DNA of 32,100 nt, from the NCBI GenBank assembly GCA_018398765.1, contig JAHBMJ010001363.1, positions 1-32,100 on the forward strand, read 5' to 3'. Below, piece after piece: positions 1-11,643 of this stretch; the first letter of the stretch is position 1, and each line of letters begins with the position of its first letter. This DNA comes from Chromera velia. Its lineage: Eukaryota > Sar > Chromeraceae. Position numbers and translations under genes: made by a program. Under the pieces are notes generated by a model. The model ran no database searches. It had not been told where the DNA came from and worked only from the letters and a program-made list of their open reading frames with translations.

Positions 1-796
1 ATTTTGCAGAGATGAGAGACACAGAACTGATAACAGGAGATCAAAGGGAGAGAAGCTACCTAAGAACGGAGCAAAGGCAACACGCTTGGTCTGTTGGGGG
101 GCAGATCATTCCACGTCCATGTGTTCGCCTGCGTCAACGCTCCAGACGTTCGAAGGAAGCAACTTAAACGGAGATCAAATGTAGTCAAGAAAACACCTCA
201 AATCAAAGCAAAATGGCAAAAGAGAACGGAAGAGACAAGAAGGTACATGTGCATGAATGATCGTGAATGGGAATGATGAATGAATGTGTAAGAGTGGGTT
301 CGCTCCGCGAAAAAAGAAAAAGGATGCGATTGATGAGGTATTAAGGGTCAAAGAGGAGGTATTAAGGGTCAGAGAGAAGAGGCGCAGCGCGCGCAGCATC
401 ATACCAGTCTAAATCGATCCGCGCATGCCATCGAGCGCCGTCGAGCGAATTGTACATGTCAGTAATACATGCATGAAGCGTTGCATGCGGGAAATTGCAA
501 TATACACGTGAACATGCATACAGAAAGTGCAGAACTGAAAGAGACTGAATGCGAGTGGACAGAAAAGCAAAGAGCATGTCATGTACGGGACATACAGACA
601 AGTGTATTACATGAAATACAACAGATACAGACAGAGCAGACGTGCACGTGAGCGATCGATCGACCAAAAATTAGAAATACAGATAGAGAGTGTGTATCGA
701 GGTCCGGACTAGAGAGATCTGTGAACTCGAGACCATTCCCGGAAGACCAGACTTACAAGTATATGTACAAGCGTGGATCTCTAAGCTTAGGTGAGC
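1..796. other. AG-rich low-complexity non-coding stretch
   Basis: No gene could be supported here. The plus strand is rich in A and G with many short degenerate repeats, including a near-duplicated 'aggtattaagggtcagagagaag'-type unit around 336-380. The open frames on both strands are short, overlap each other and look like chance frames in biased DNA. No splice-site series, RNA gene or recognisable domain was seen. Confidence 0.5.
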
Positions 797-1181
797 TAGG
801 GATTCATCAGAAGTTTCACACATGCGGACTGAGTACAACACCGGGCAGGCTCCGAAGTGGATGAGAGGGGGATTGAACAAGAATGTTGCTCCTCATGCGA
901 AGTACAAAGCAGGTGACACAATATTGCTAATTCACATGATCGGGTGCACTGATAAGTATTCGAAAACAGAGTTTCAATCCGATTTTGTGTGGCAAAAGGT
1001 TGGAACAAATGCAAACCCAGATGTTTGGGTGCCACCCGCGGTAGCTGGGAGCGGTGAGGGCCATGGGGGGGAGCAGGGGGGGGGGCAACAGGCCGGGCCG
1101 GGAGCAGCAGGTCAAAGAGGCGGCGGTGCACAGAGAGGGAGGGGGGGAGCGGGGGCCGCGGGGCAACCGGTAAGCAGATGA
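797..1181 (+). CDS. Unrecognised short ORF, possible isolated exon or element fragment
   Basis: The frame is open from 797, with its first ATG at 822 (119 residues from there). The first 65 residues look protein-like, with a mixed composition and a segment such as AKYKAGDTILLIHMIGC. The last 45 or so residues are a Gly/Gln/Ala/Arg run encoded by G-rich low-complexity DNA (1030-1165) and may be non-coding. The frame changes character at 'ccgcg|gtagct' (about 1040), which could be a splice donor, so this may be one exon of a longer gene or a leftover of a repeat. I do not recognise the sequence and assign no function. No partner exon was found on either side. Confidence 0.25.
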
Positions 1182-2369
1182 AAAAAAGAAAGAAACGTTG
1201 TGATGGTCTTATGTTGACTAAATTATCATGATTGATACGATTATATAAATTTAATTATAGCATTTTCCAATTTTTTCAGGCTTTTTTGATTACTAATTTT
1301 CGATTATAAACAGTAAATAACTTGAAACTAGCACCTAATATGAACGTAAATATTGATTTAAACTATTTAAAAACACTACTAAGGCATAGATTCTATAATA
1401 AAACGTTCTAAAAATGCATTAAAGTCTAATTTAAAAACATAAAATAACATGAAAAAATGAGGTTTCTATTAATTAAAAGTGAACCTGTTTTTGAACCTGT
1501 TTTTGAACCTGATTCAGGTTCATTACTTCGAAGTGAACCTTGAACCTTTTCCTAGCACTAGTAAAAATTATGGGAAAACGGCGTACCGCCACGGTGTGGC
1601 AGCTAGCGCAAGAAGAAAAATTGCATACGTACATGCTACACATGAACTTGACTAGGAATTTGCTTGTCACGCAGAGCCTGCGCAGAAAGCGAGGTAAAGT
1701 TGCTTCGCCATACCCACGCTTTCTCCGTCACTTTCTCCGAAACTTCCCCTCTCTCTGCTGTCTGCATCTTCAGCTTCATTCATGCACATGTGCCACTCTG
1801 TACTTCTGCATGTATCACAATGAATCATCGTGACGGGCTCAGAGACAGACCATTTGTCTGCTCCTTCCCCTAAGAAAATTGTTGTTGGTTTGCTTGCGAT
1901 CTTTCTCTTCCTCAACCATCAAGGAGCCCTCTGATGAAGGCAGTCAGTCCCTGGCAATTGCAAAAGAGACAGGGGAAGTAGAGAAGGGACGGGAAATTTA
2001 AATTCGACGTTGAAGACTCAGCGTGCCTGTCAGGCAGCTGGTCACTTCAGTCAGGCCATGCGAGCAGCACCTTATGTTCAGCCAGCAGGCAGGCAGGTAG
2101 GCAGACAGCGTTGAGGCGCAGCGGCGCAGGAACGAATGATGGACACATCAGTCAAATGACTGACAGAAAAATGCACACGAACATGCAGCTACACATTTGT
2201 CGAAACAGAGTGGCGGGAGGCTGAACGCTTGTTCTCTTCCCGCAAAGAAACCAAATTCTCCCCAAATGAATTCTTTATGTGTACATCATCTACTTCAGAG
2301 ATCTATTTCAAATTTTTCGCCCTCCTGGCCACCTTAGCTTCTTCACTTCTCATTTCTTGATCTCAGAAC
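1182..2369. other. Intergenic spacer, AT-rich then mixed
   Basis: From about 1182 to 1560 the DNA is strongly AT-rich and includes a cluster of GAACCTG repeats (1481-1521). From 1560 to 2369 composition is nearer average, with short CAGG/CAGA repeats (2081-2112). The short frames on both strands overlap each other and show no domain. This region lies downstream of the minus-strand gene that ends at 2370 and probably contains its 3' untranslated region. No clear AATAAA was found for that gene. Confidence 0.5.
1481..1521. repeat. Three 12-bp direct repeats ending in a palindrome
   Basis: The unit GAACCTGTTTTT occurs at 1481 and 1493. A third copy at 1505 begins GAACCTGA and continues into its own reverse complement, giving 8-bp arms GAACCTGA / TCAGGTTC around a single T (1505-1521). 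A further related GAACC pair follows at about 1535-1546. It lies in AT-rich spacer. It could be a slipped repeat or a remnant of a small inverted-repeat element. Confidence 0.6.
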
Positions 2370-4460
2370 TCAACCTTGAAGAAGCGGTGTGAAAATATTC
2401 TTCCGCCCCCCTTCCCCACCTCCTCCTGTCCCCCCCCCCTCCCCTGCCTCTCTTTCCCCCTCCTCAGACTTCTTAGAAGCTCCAAAAGTTGCAGCAGCAA
2501 TTGCCTCTTTTGTGATGGACCCGTAGTCAACCTCCTCCTCAATCACTCTGTCCAGGGCGGAGGAGCCAGGCGACTCCCCCTCAGCCTGAGATGCCACTGC
2601 AAGACTTCCTCCTTCTGTCTCCCCATCCCCAACTCTCGCGGTGGCAATGTTCATAGATGGGGGCTGCAGAGCCAGACGCTCGGGGCTCAGAGCCTCCTCT
2701 GGCTCTGTAATGGTCTCTGGTGGGCTGGAGGCAGGTAATGCCACTTCCTGTGTGGACAAGTTCTCCTTGTGGGGACTTGCCAAGGCTGCCCTCATCCCCT
2801 CAGACCCATGTGTTGTCGCCTCGTTTCCTTCTGCAATGCTCGGAAGTACAGGACCTGCAGGCCTGTTTCTCTCTCCAGGCCTCGTGGCGGTGTTTGCAGT
2901 GGCATCGGATCCTACAACGCTGTGTGGGCCCGACGCTCTGATACCCAACCACGAAGCAGTGTGACCAGACTGATAAGAGAAGACAGACCCATTGTCTCCC
3001 CCATTGCTTCTTCTGGCCCCCAGACCCGTAACATACTGTTGCAACTGTGCAAAACTTGATGGGCCTGAGAATACTGTTGAAGAACCTCCTGGTGTCAGAC
3101 CATCTGCACCGTCATTTGCCTTGGTGGCATTCGGGCCTTTGTCTCTTGAGGGCCTCTTCTTTGCAGCGTCAGCAGCTTTGTTGTTGTCCGAAATTCTTCT
3201 GACAGCCCTGAAAATGAAAAACCCTCCAACAAGCATTGCAAGCACAATGACTGCGACAATGACAATGATCTTCAAATTTGTTTCTGAGAGACCGCCTTCC
3301 TCCTCCTCCTTCGGTGTCAGGGGGAAAGGGTCATCTGGAGTCGGGTCTGTTGTTTGGGGAGGGTCTTTCCCTTGGGGCGGGAGTGCTGGTGTGGGGTTGG
3401 CCGTGCGTGGAGATTCTTGGGTTTCCTCCTCTTCATCTGATGGTTCACTGTTGGTTGCACTCGCTTGGACCGGTGTGGCGGTCTGCTCTTGTGCCTGTGC
3501 AGAGACGGTGCTGTTAGAAGTGCCATTCGTGCCGCTGCTGTCAATCGGAAAGTCGTTGAGGGTGACGACAACGGGAAACGAGAGGTCGACGTCGGGGTAC
3601 ACAGTCTTGAGGGCAGAGCGGGGGTCGAGAAGGGCACGGAAGAATCTTCTGAGCACGACCTCGTCACTGCTCTCTCTGACTGCGGGAACAAATCCGACAA
3701 TCACACTTCCTGCCTTCACACCGCAGACTGTGATTTCGGGAGGGGTTAATTCAAGATCTGCGGAGATGACTCTTCTGAAGACACCCACATCGAATGAGGA
3801 CAACTTCTCAGACGGCAGACGAACGCCGAAGAGACCTGCTGATGGGCACTTTTCACGTTCCACCGTGTTCAAGTTTTCATAATAAATTACAGTTTCAGAA
3901 GACGAAGGTGGACTAGCTGCAGTGCTGTTGGAAGAAGACCCATTGGAGCCTTCTAGAGGCTCTGTCTGATTTGTGAATGCCTCCTCCTCCTTCTCTTTGG
4001 CCTCGAAATATTCCTGATAATACTGCGACAACTTCTCGGCGTTTGTCATCTGCAACCCCCCCCTAGTACCTCCAGAGCCCCCCGCGCTCTCTTCCTGGAC
4101 TCCCCCCCCTGCCGTGTTGACTGCAAGGGGACAGTCCGCATTGGCCAGACAGCTCAGCTCTGACGTGCGAGCGAGGCAGTCCGTCTGCATGGAGGTCCTT
4201 TTTCGTGACGCTGCCGGAGAGGGTGCCACGCGGGAAGACAGCTCCGCGTACATTTGCCCTTCTGCAAACAGACAGACAGACAGACAGACAGGCAGGCAGA
4301 CAGACTATATGTTTCTTCTTCTTCTCCCTCCTTTTCTTCATGAACACAACAGACAAAAAGAAAGGAAGAACAAAGACAAAAGAACAGCACCAACAATCAA
4401 ACAGCGTGGGCAGGGGGCCCGAAAGGTGAGAGTTAAGCGCCCCTTGCCTCTCCACCTCCC

Positions 4461-4502
<42 letters not shown>

Positions 4503-7112
4503 TTTGTTTCTTCTTCTCCGTTCTTTTCTCCAGACAGAGAGACAGAGCAGAACGCCAAAGTCATTCCATTGATGCTTTCAAATTTGCAGCTCTTTTCCTA
4601 TTGAAAAGTCACAGGATGCAACCTCAGAAGATATCCTGTCTGTCTGTATGTCTCCTTGTCTGGATGATGGCTAATGAACCTAGAGACGGATGGATTCTTC
4701 TTCATTACCGACTACTCCCTGGGCGACCCACCTGAGTAGCGACATCCCGATGGACGAGCCATCTGCACACCTCCGCAAAGTTTGGGAATTCTGAAGGACG
4801 AAAAAGAAACTGCGCACACGCCACCCCCACCCCCCCTCTCACTGCAGACTCCCCCTCCCGCCCCTTCTCCACACGTGTCCCCTTCCCTCAACGAGACCTC
4901 CATCACTGCAGAGGGCACAGGACAGTCCCTAGGGAAGAAGCTCGGGTCTGAAGGGTCAAACTCGACGCTACATCTGGGCCCCGTGGAGGTTTTGTACAAA
5001 GCGCATCCCTCAACCTGCAAAAACAGTAAGTACCACATGGAGATCGTGCAGAAGTGTGTGCAAACATTCTGAGATAAGTCAGATACGAAGAAAAGAAAAA
5101 AATTGGGTGTGCAGACACAGACATGGACAGACTGATAGTCTTCATCGTTTTCCACTACCCCTCTCCCCAAGCAACACAGTCACAAGCAAAACGAAGACCT
5201 GTGAGCCTAACTAGGCACCAGAGGAGAAAAAGTAACAGACGGAAAGAAGGAGGGGAGAATGGAAGAGAGAAGGGGGGGGGGGAAAAGGGCGTCCGGGGTC
5301 AGGAGAGAAATATAACGAAAGCAAGCAAGCAAGAAAGAAAAGAAAAAAAGGAAAGAAAAAAAAAGAAATGATAAAACAGCCCTTGTACCCAGGAAAGTCG
5401 AGAACCCTTTTGACAAAAAATAGCACAGTGCATCTACTCGAATGACTGACTGACCAGATGACACGTTCCGCTTGTTGCAGCAGCATCGCACCTCACCCAA
5501 TTGCTCTCGAGGTCCCCCCCAGTTCCCTCTTGCTGAAGCAGCCGCCCCCCCCCTTGTTGCAATGCTGTTCCCGAAGGTGCATTTCCCTCTGCAATGGAAT
5601 CAACCCCCGTGCCAATCAACCGTGCCACCTCCTCCAGTCCAAACACGGAACCAGACTGCGACACTGCCACTCTCGTCATGTCCACGAAACAACTATCCTC
5701 GATTTCATCCCCCGCGCCTGTCGACGACTGTCCCTCCAGTGAGGAGGAGGAAGACGAAGAGGAAGAAGGCACAGAAGCGCCTCGAAGAGGAAGTCCGAAA
5801 TTTTGGAGCCTCCGGGTCCCCTCATCCCCCCCCTCTCCTTCCCCCTCCCCTCCCTCTTCAACAGCCCCCCCACCCCCCAAAAGAGACCCCATGCTTGTAC
5901 CCCTCAACCCAGCAACAGAAGAACGAGGAGCCCCGTTCGAGGCCCCACTAAGAGAGTCTGCAGATCCTCCTGTGGAAGGAGTCGGAGCCAGCAGATTCGG
6001 GAGCTGACCAACCAGCTGGTCGACTCCCAACCCCACGGGAAGCATTGAGAAAAGGGAACTCCCGTCTCCTCCACTTGATCCTTCACCAGTAGGGGTTGAA
6101 GGAATCTGAGTGTCAATGTTCCCATCTCCAGACGGCGTCTGTTGAGGTGCACTTGAGGGTGGAGGGGTGGGTGTTGTGGGTGTTGACGGTTGGGTGAAGG
6201 ACGAGAGCAACGATCCCAGATCAAGGGTCAAGGGATCGGTTGTTTGGGGGGGAGTTGAAGAGTCGTCTGAGGGAAGTGACAGGGGTGCTCCGGTGGCAGG
6301 GTTAGACACTGAGGGGGGTGGGGCTGCACGTGCAACAGCCTTTGCCGGATCCTGTCCCCACATGCAGTTATGACTTTGTGTCTTTCCGTTGCAGCTTTCC
6401 TCTGTCGTTTGGGCCTGGCACACCTGGCTGTCCGAAGCCAGGTTGGCAACTGCCACCTGTGCTTGTGCTGCCGCGATTGTGTCGACTTCTCTGAGGAACA
6501 TTTCTGTGATGTCATCTCGGGGAAAGCACGAAGGGGCACAGTCGTCTGACATAGAGCCCCAGGAACACACAGGGTTTTCTGCAGGAGTGAGTGGAGCAGA
6601 AAGAACAAGAAGAGGAGAGAAATATGTGGACATGAAAGTCGATCAGGGAGGTGGAGGAACAGGAAGCGGGTCTGAACATCTTTAGGTCACATCCAGACTT
6701 ACTTGTGCATTCCCGTTCGATGGAAACTCGGGAGCAGACCTCTACTGCGGACCAATACTGCAAACAGGGAGCAACGGTGGGCAGAAGATGAAGATATGCG
6801 GGTCATTTATATAATGCGATCTAGAAGGGTACGAAGCGCGCCCCCCACATTCCTGGCGCTGCAGACGGCAATTGTTACTTATGCAGCCTTTGTTTGACCT
6901 ACCTGTCCCGTCGCACCACACTCGACGATCTCCAGTTCCCCGAAATAGTTTGAAAGAGAGGCGCTCCCCGACAACACGCACGAACTTGATGAACTGTCCC
7001 AGTCGCACTGTGAGGAGCATTCGACTGCTGTTTGGAAGTCCTGGCATCTGACCGAAAGAAAATTAGCGAAGAGAAGGAGCCCCAGCAAGAAGGGGGCTCG
7101 AGGTGACAACAT
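2370..7112 (-). CDS. Cys-rich single-pass surface protein, five exons
   Basis: Exons read on the minus strand are 7112-6903, 6757-6703, 6578-5455, 5014-4732 and 4261-2370. All junctions are GT-AG and phases agree, giving 1,187 residues. The start at 7112 gives a signal peptide (about residues 1-23, ending SVRC/QDF). Several Cys modules follow, with C-x(2)-W or C-x-W cores such as QCDWD, VCSWG and NCMWG. Between and after them lie Ser/Thr/Pro/Gly-rich linkers. The membrane-proximal part has N-glycosylation sequons and a folded stretch ending GSVIVGFVP (near residue 745). One transmembrane helix (about 888-910) is followed by a basic stop-transfer stretch and a Ser/Glu-rich cytoplasmic tail. 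This is a type I layout with the N-terminus outside. I do not recognise a named family. It is probably a surface or vesicular protein; ligand unknown. It is divergent from the Maf gene. Confidence 0.78.
4269..4304. repeat. CAGA/CAGG array that doubles as a splice-acceptor tract
   Basis: This is a tetranucleotide array on the plus strand. On the minus strand it reads as CTGT repeats ending in TTTGCAG, immediately before the last exon of the surface-protein gene (exon start 4261). It therefore forms the pyrimidine-rich tract of that acceptor. A second, uninterrupted CAGA array lies in the same intron at 4460-4501. Confidence 0.85.
4460..4501. repeat. CAGA tetranucleotide microsatellite
   Basis: This is an uninterrupted run of about ten CAGA units inside the fourth intron (4731-4262) of the minus-strand surface-protein gene. 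It reads CTGT on the transcribed strand. Confidence 0.95.
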
Positions 7113-7805
7113 TTTGATAAATTGCTAGAAAATATGAGGCGAATACAATGATAAGGTACACGTGTTGCTGGGCCGGCCACTGTTGTTTCCCCTGCTTTGC
7201 CAAGGAACTGCCGCAAGCTAGGTCCAGCCAGGAAAGCAAGTCATTGCACTGGTGTCTGATAACGGCAAATATCGTGAAGGTATGGACTGTCTTCTTGGCG
7301 ATCTGATAGCAGCAGAAATTCAATCATTCAGTCAGCAATCTGACAATGCATGACAGGTCCGAGGCAGTCTGACATATAAGCAAAAATCGGCTAATCGGCT
7401 TTCCATCCGGCCACAAGGTCGGATCTGAGTTCGCACGGAGTTGCCATGCTTGCAGCAATTGTTTAAGTGCCCCAACTACGTCGCGGGCGTTATACTATAC
7501 CATTACTATACCATGCAGTTTTTAATTCGCGACTCTGACAAGGAGAACCATGGAGAACCGGGTCGAAGCCAGCAGGCGGTTTCTCAGCAAAAAAGCGACT
7601 GCATCCCTCCATCTCGCTCAGTTGGAAGAAGAGGCTTCGGTCGAAAGGGGATTCTTGACCGCCCAGAGGAAGAATTCAAGATCAAGCTGGGACAAGAAAA
7701 GACGAGAGACGAACAGAAGGTGTCCACCAAAACAAGAGGCAAAAAAAACGACGAACAAAGAAAGTAGACATCGTTGACACTGAATTCTACTCCAGTTCTT
7801 TTGAT
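7113..7805. promoter_or_regulatory. Shared intergenic region between divergent genes
   Basis: This 693-bp interval separates the ATG of the minus-strand surface protein (7112) from the ATG of the Maf gene (7806). It must carry both promoters and both 5' untranslated regions. It contains a tandem 'ccattactatacca'-like repeat (about 7493-7514). No certain TATA box or initiator could be assigned. Short frames at 7441-7777 are Lys/Arg/Glu-rich chance frames. Confidence 0.5.
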
Positions 7806-9896
7806 ATGCGTGCAAGAAAGCTTTCTGCGCTTGTGATCGCTTCTGTCTGTTTTGCCAGTACTCTCGCATTCCAGCTTCCAGGCTTGAAGAGAGGACGAGA
7901 CTTCATGGTACTTGCACAAGTCAGTGAGCCCCTCAGGTACAAGGAAGAGCTTCTTTTCAGTTGGCGTGTGGAGAAACGAAGACAATCAGTCTATCTGTGT
8001 GTTCCTGGACGACTTCTCCTCTTCTCTTGACTTGTGTGCGTGATTTATTTTCTATTGAATGCAGCACCCTACCAATGTCGAGGTCCTTGTGCCTGACTAC
8101 CTGACTCGCATTCCCATCATTTTGGGATCTTCATCCGCGACCCGGAAGATGATCATAGCTGAGATGGGTTTGAGGTACAGGACTGAGATTGCAGACCTGG
8201 ACGAGAGGGCCATCGGGGACAGAGAGAACCAGAGTCCGGAGGAAATCGTCACCCTCCTCGGGAAGGCCAAAGCTGATGTCATCATGTCACAACTGAAACC
8301 CGAAGAAGAGGCAGAGGGGACGCTTCTCATCACAGGTTTGTGCAAAAAGGAGGCTCACTGTGCTGTTCTCGGCTGATTTATTCATACAACCTTGTGCACA
8401 CGGTGGGAGGGATGATTTTGCAGGTTTTTCTGATTCCCCATTTCCTCTCATCTCTCCCTTGCAGTTTTTGTGCGGCTTTCGGGTCTGTTCTTTTCAGTCA
8501 TTTCTTCTCTTGACTCCCCTCAATCACTTTGGCCTTTTGATCGCAAATTCTTTGATCTCTTCTGTTTTTGTGTTGAACAAAGACAAGGTCTTGAGTGGAC
8601 CAAGTCCTCAACCGACGGGGAAAGTATCTTATTTTTTCTCAAGCCCTTGACTTCAGTCATCGCAAGCCCGACTTGTTCATGACTCAAACGAATGAATGCC
8701 TGACGAGGCGATGCAGGGGACCAGGTGGTCGTGTGTGAGGGGAAGATTCTGGAGAAACCCGGAAGCGCTGAGGAGGCGCGGTCGTTCCTTCAGAAGTACA
8801 GTGCTGGGATTCCGTGTGGGACTGTTGGAAGCATTGTGGTCACGGAGGTGGCGTCAGGCAGACAGGTCAGAGAAGGGAACTGAGTGGGAGGCGCGGGGGG
8901 GGGGCGAGTGGGTGACTGAGAAAGAAACAGATCCGGGCACCTCTGATACGTGTGGTATCGCTTTTTTTGGCGTTCGTGCTTCAACGCTTTCTCTCACTCT
9001 AAAGTTGAACATATGCGTGCGAGCAGGTGTCTGGCATCCAACGCACTCAAACGGTGTTCGGGGGCATCCCTTCTGATGTCATTGAGCGGATCGTGGAGGA
9101 AGGAGAGGTGTTCCATACTGCAGGTGGGTCGGTGGGTGTGGAGTCTAGGCACCCCATTTTTCTTTTCTTTGTCGTCTCCGTTTCCTTCTCTGGCTGCATC
9201 CTTTTGGTCTGGGTCTTTCTCTTTGTCTGTCCACAAGTCTTCTTCGGCCCCTCCCCTCTACCCTTCTTGCGATTGAGGCGATGAAGCAGTCCTCTCTTCA
9301 AGCGCGTTCGTCGTCATCGATTTGAATTTTCCCTCCCGAATGTCGCAAGGAAGGGTCGATCAAATGAAACCACGGACATCAGTCAGGCATGATACTTACG
9401 CACGCATGCGTGGTGTAAAATTATTTGTGCAGGGGGCCTGATGATTGAGCACCCGCTTCTCCAGCCGTACATCCGGAAGATCGACGGCACAATCGATGCG
9501 GTAATGGGCGTCTCCAAGATGCTCGTCAGGGATCTGATGCTGCAGGTGTGTGGAGTGGCTGGCTGTGTGTGTTTCGGTTGAAAGGAGAAACGTAAACGAG
9601 ACACTCTCGCGAGATCTAGAGACAGTATGGGAGAAAGACGAAAGCGGACAGCGGAAGATGGCAAACAGTTTGCACGGCAGAGAAAGTCCGCCCCCTCTTT
9701 GCCGGTCCACTCCTTTCTTTTCTGTTGCTTTGTGTATGTGTGTGTGCAGATATGGGAGGAGGACTCCTCGAGCAGTGAAGACATCGCGGCTGCGGGAGGA
9801 GGGGACGCCCCCTTTGTCTTTCCAGGGAGGAGCGCTTGGCGTTGGCCTCTGCTGTCTTCTCGTGTTCCTGAGGAATCGGGCTCGGCAATTGTCTGA
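7806..9896 (+). CDS. maf: Maf-family nucleoside triphosphate pyrophosphatase with secretory leader
   Basis: Six exons (7806-7919, 8065-8335, 8717-8865, 9027-9123, 9433-9545, 9750-9896) join in phase to give 296 residues. Maf proteins hydrolyse non-canonical or modified nucleoside triphosphates to the monophosphate and pyrophosphate. Family motifs are in order: LGSSSATRK (58-66, phosphate-binding S-x-x-R), DERAI, LGKAKAD, GDQVVV (129-134, catalytic Asp), LEKP (140-143), HTAGGLMIEHP (from 208) and a terminal VMGVS. The Gln after the Asp is the DQ form, also seen in YceF-type (7-methyl-GTP) and plant-type Maf, so that substrate class is inferred. Residues 1-38 precede the domain and look like a signal peptide ending STLAF/QLP, suggesting the secretory route or a complex plastid. 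The 48-residue last exon extends past the usual family end. The first donor is GTCAGT after CAA; the stronger-looking downstream GTACAAG site breaks phase. Confidence 0.9.
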
Positions 9897-11521
9897 TCGG
9901 GCGAGCATTTGGAGGGGAAGGGGAGCATTCCACCACAAGGTTTAAATGAAGGCATCAACTTTTCCTTGTGTGGCCTCTTCACAGCTTCCATGAATACCAA
10001 CACAAAGAAAGACAAAACCTTCTCGGCACCATAAAAGAAGGGAACGATTTTGACCAACGCTTTAAACATGTGCACGGGGAGCAATCATGTTTAGAGTCAG
10101 CAGGGGTGGAAGGAATTAAATCAAAAATTTGCTTCAAAAATGAACGAAGGACATGACACTAACGACAAAAAATCTGCATTGATTTCGTCGACAGCTTTCA
10201 GAAGGTCTCGTCGTCGATCTGCTCGGAGGGACTAAGAAAGACAGTTATTTATCGACCTATTTAAGTGGCACTGAGATGCGCTCTTTTTTTTCTGTCAAAA
10301 TCCAATCAAATAAAGGGTGGCTGACCGAATCACGAGATGCCACCAAACAAAAGAAGAAAAGAAAGAACAAAGGCCTGCATCAGACGAGAAGAGAGGGGTT
10401 GGCGGGTTCACCTCATTGCCACCTTTGCCCTGTTTTGTTTTGCTTGTGTTTGAAGAGGCAGGAGGAGGAGACACCGGGGTGGGGGAACAGGGAATGGTTG
10501 AACGAAATTCCACAAAGGAGTAAGTTTTGTTCTGATTTTGTCGAGCTGCCAAACGAATTCATGTGAGAACCAAAATGACAAACGGCTGAGGGAAGGGAGG
10601 GGAGAGAGACTGTAAAGCAGAGAAACGTGGATGGATTGTAAAGTCCATGTGTGACGTGAAGTCCATGAGTTGTGGACCAATTGAGAAAGAAATCCAATGG
10701 TCCATCTATCTGGCAATTCTCCTTGCTCACTTTCTTCTTCGTTCATCATTCGGCAAACCTCCCGTCTGATTTCTTCGCCGTGCTTTGCATGCATGGCAGG
10801 AAGAAGGTTTGCTCCTTCCGTCTGTCTTGTGCTTTTGCGTGATACAAGCTGTTGTTTTCTGGTTTGTCTCCTTTCCTTCCTCACAGCAACCTTTTCTTGA
10901 CCCGTCGCTTTTTTCTTTTGCTTTTTCCTTTGTTCTCATCTGCCTGATCGATCTGGTGCCCCAATCTTCTGTAGAAGGGAAGAAACGGAGAGCAGGGGGG
11001 AGTCTGTTTAATCGAGAGAGGCAAAGGATGGGCATCGGGGTGGTCCTCCGGTGGTCTCTCTTTCTTTCTTGCTTGATTCCTTTTTTCGTCTGCGATTGCG
11101 CTTCTGCAAAATTTTGTATGCATACGTCGCGCTGTCCGTTTTCTTCCTTGTATGCATCTGTGCATGCCTGCGCGTTGATGAGTGTACGTCCATGTGTTTC
11201 CATGTATGTTGATGAGAATTGATCTTCTGCTTCCCCTGTGTCTCTCCTCTCTCGACGAACAAACCGTTCATTCACCTGGGGAGAGGCAACCGTTCATTCA
11301 CCCACGGTCATCAGATGACTTTGGAGGGGTATTCGTGGAAGGAGAGGGGGGGTCGAACGAATTGACTGACAACCGTCGCTGGACAGGAGATCTGCATGTC
11401 TCCATCCTCTTCTCCCTCTCCCTCTTTCTTTCCATTTGTGTCTCTCCTTCCGAGAAGCTCCTTGTTGGACTTCTTTTTTGGTTCTCTCTCTCTCTCTGTC
11501 TCTCTCTCTCCTCTCTGTGAG

Positions 11522-11544
11522 TGTATGTGTGCGTGCGTGCGTGC

Positions 11545-11581
<37 letters not shown>

Positions 11582-11643
11582 AGTGCGTGCGTGAGTGCGT
11601 GCGTGAGTGCGTGCGTGAGTGCGTGCGTCTGTGTCTGTGCGCG
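11522..11643. repeat. GT/GCGT microsatellite with a 12-bp higher-order unit
   Basis: A GCGT run is followed by a GT run and then about four copies of a 12-bp unit, GTGCGTGCGTGA, between about 11578 and 11628. The unit length is a multiple of three, so it keeps frames open on both strands and produces artificial Cys/Val/Arg-rich frames. Confidence 0.9.

Noticed and set aside
2992-3882. Plus-strand frame of 296 residues
   Set aside because: It is antisense to the last exon of the minus-strand surface-protein gene, whose frame has a clear domain order, membrane helix and splice phases.
10408-10884. Minus-strand frame of 158 residues in the long spacer
   Set aside because: Its composition follows the purine-rich strand, and there is no domain, no partner exons and no clear start context.
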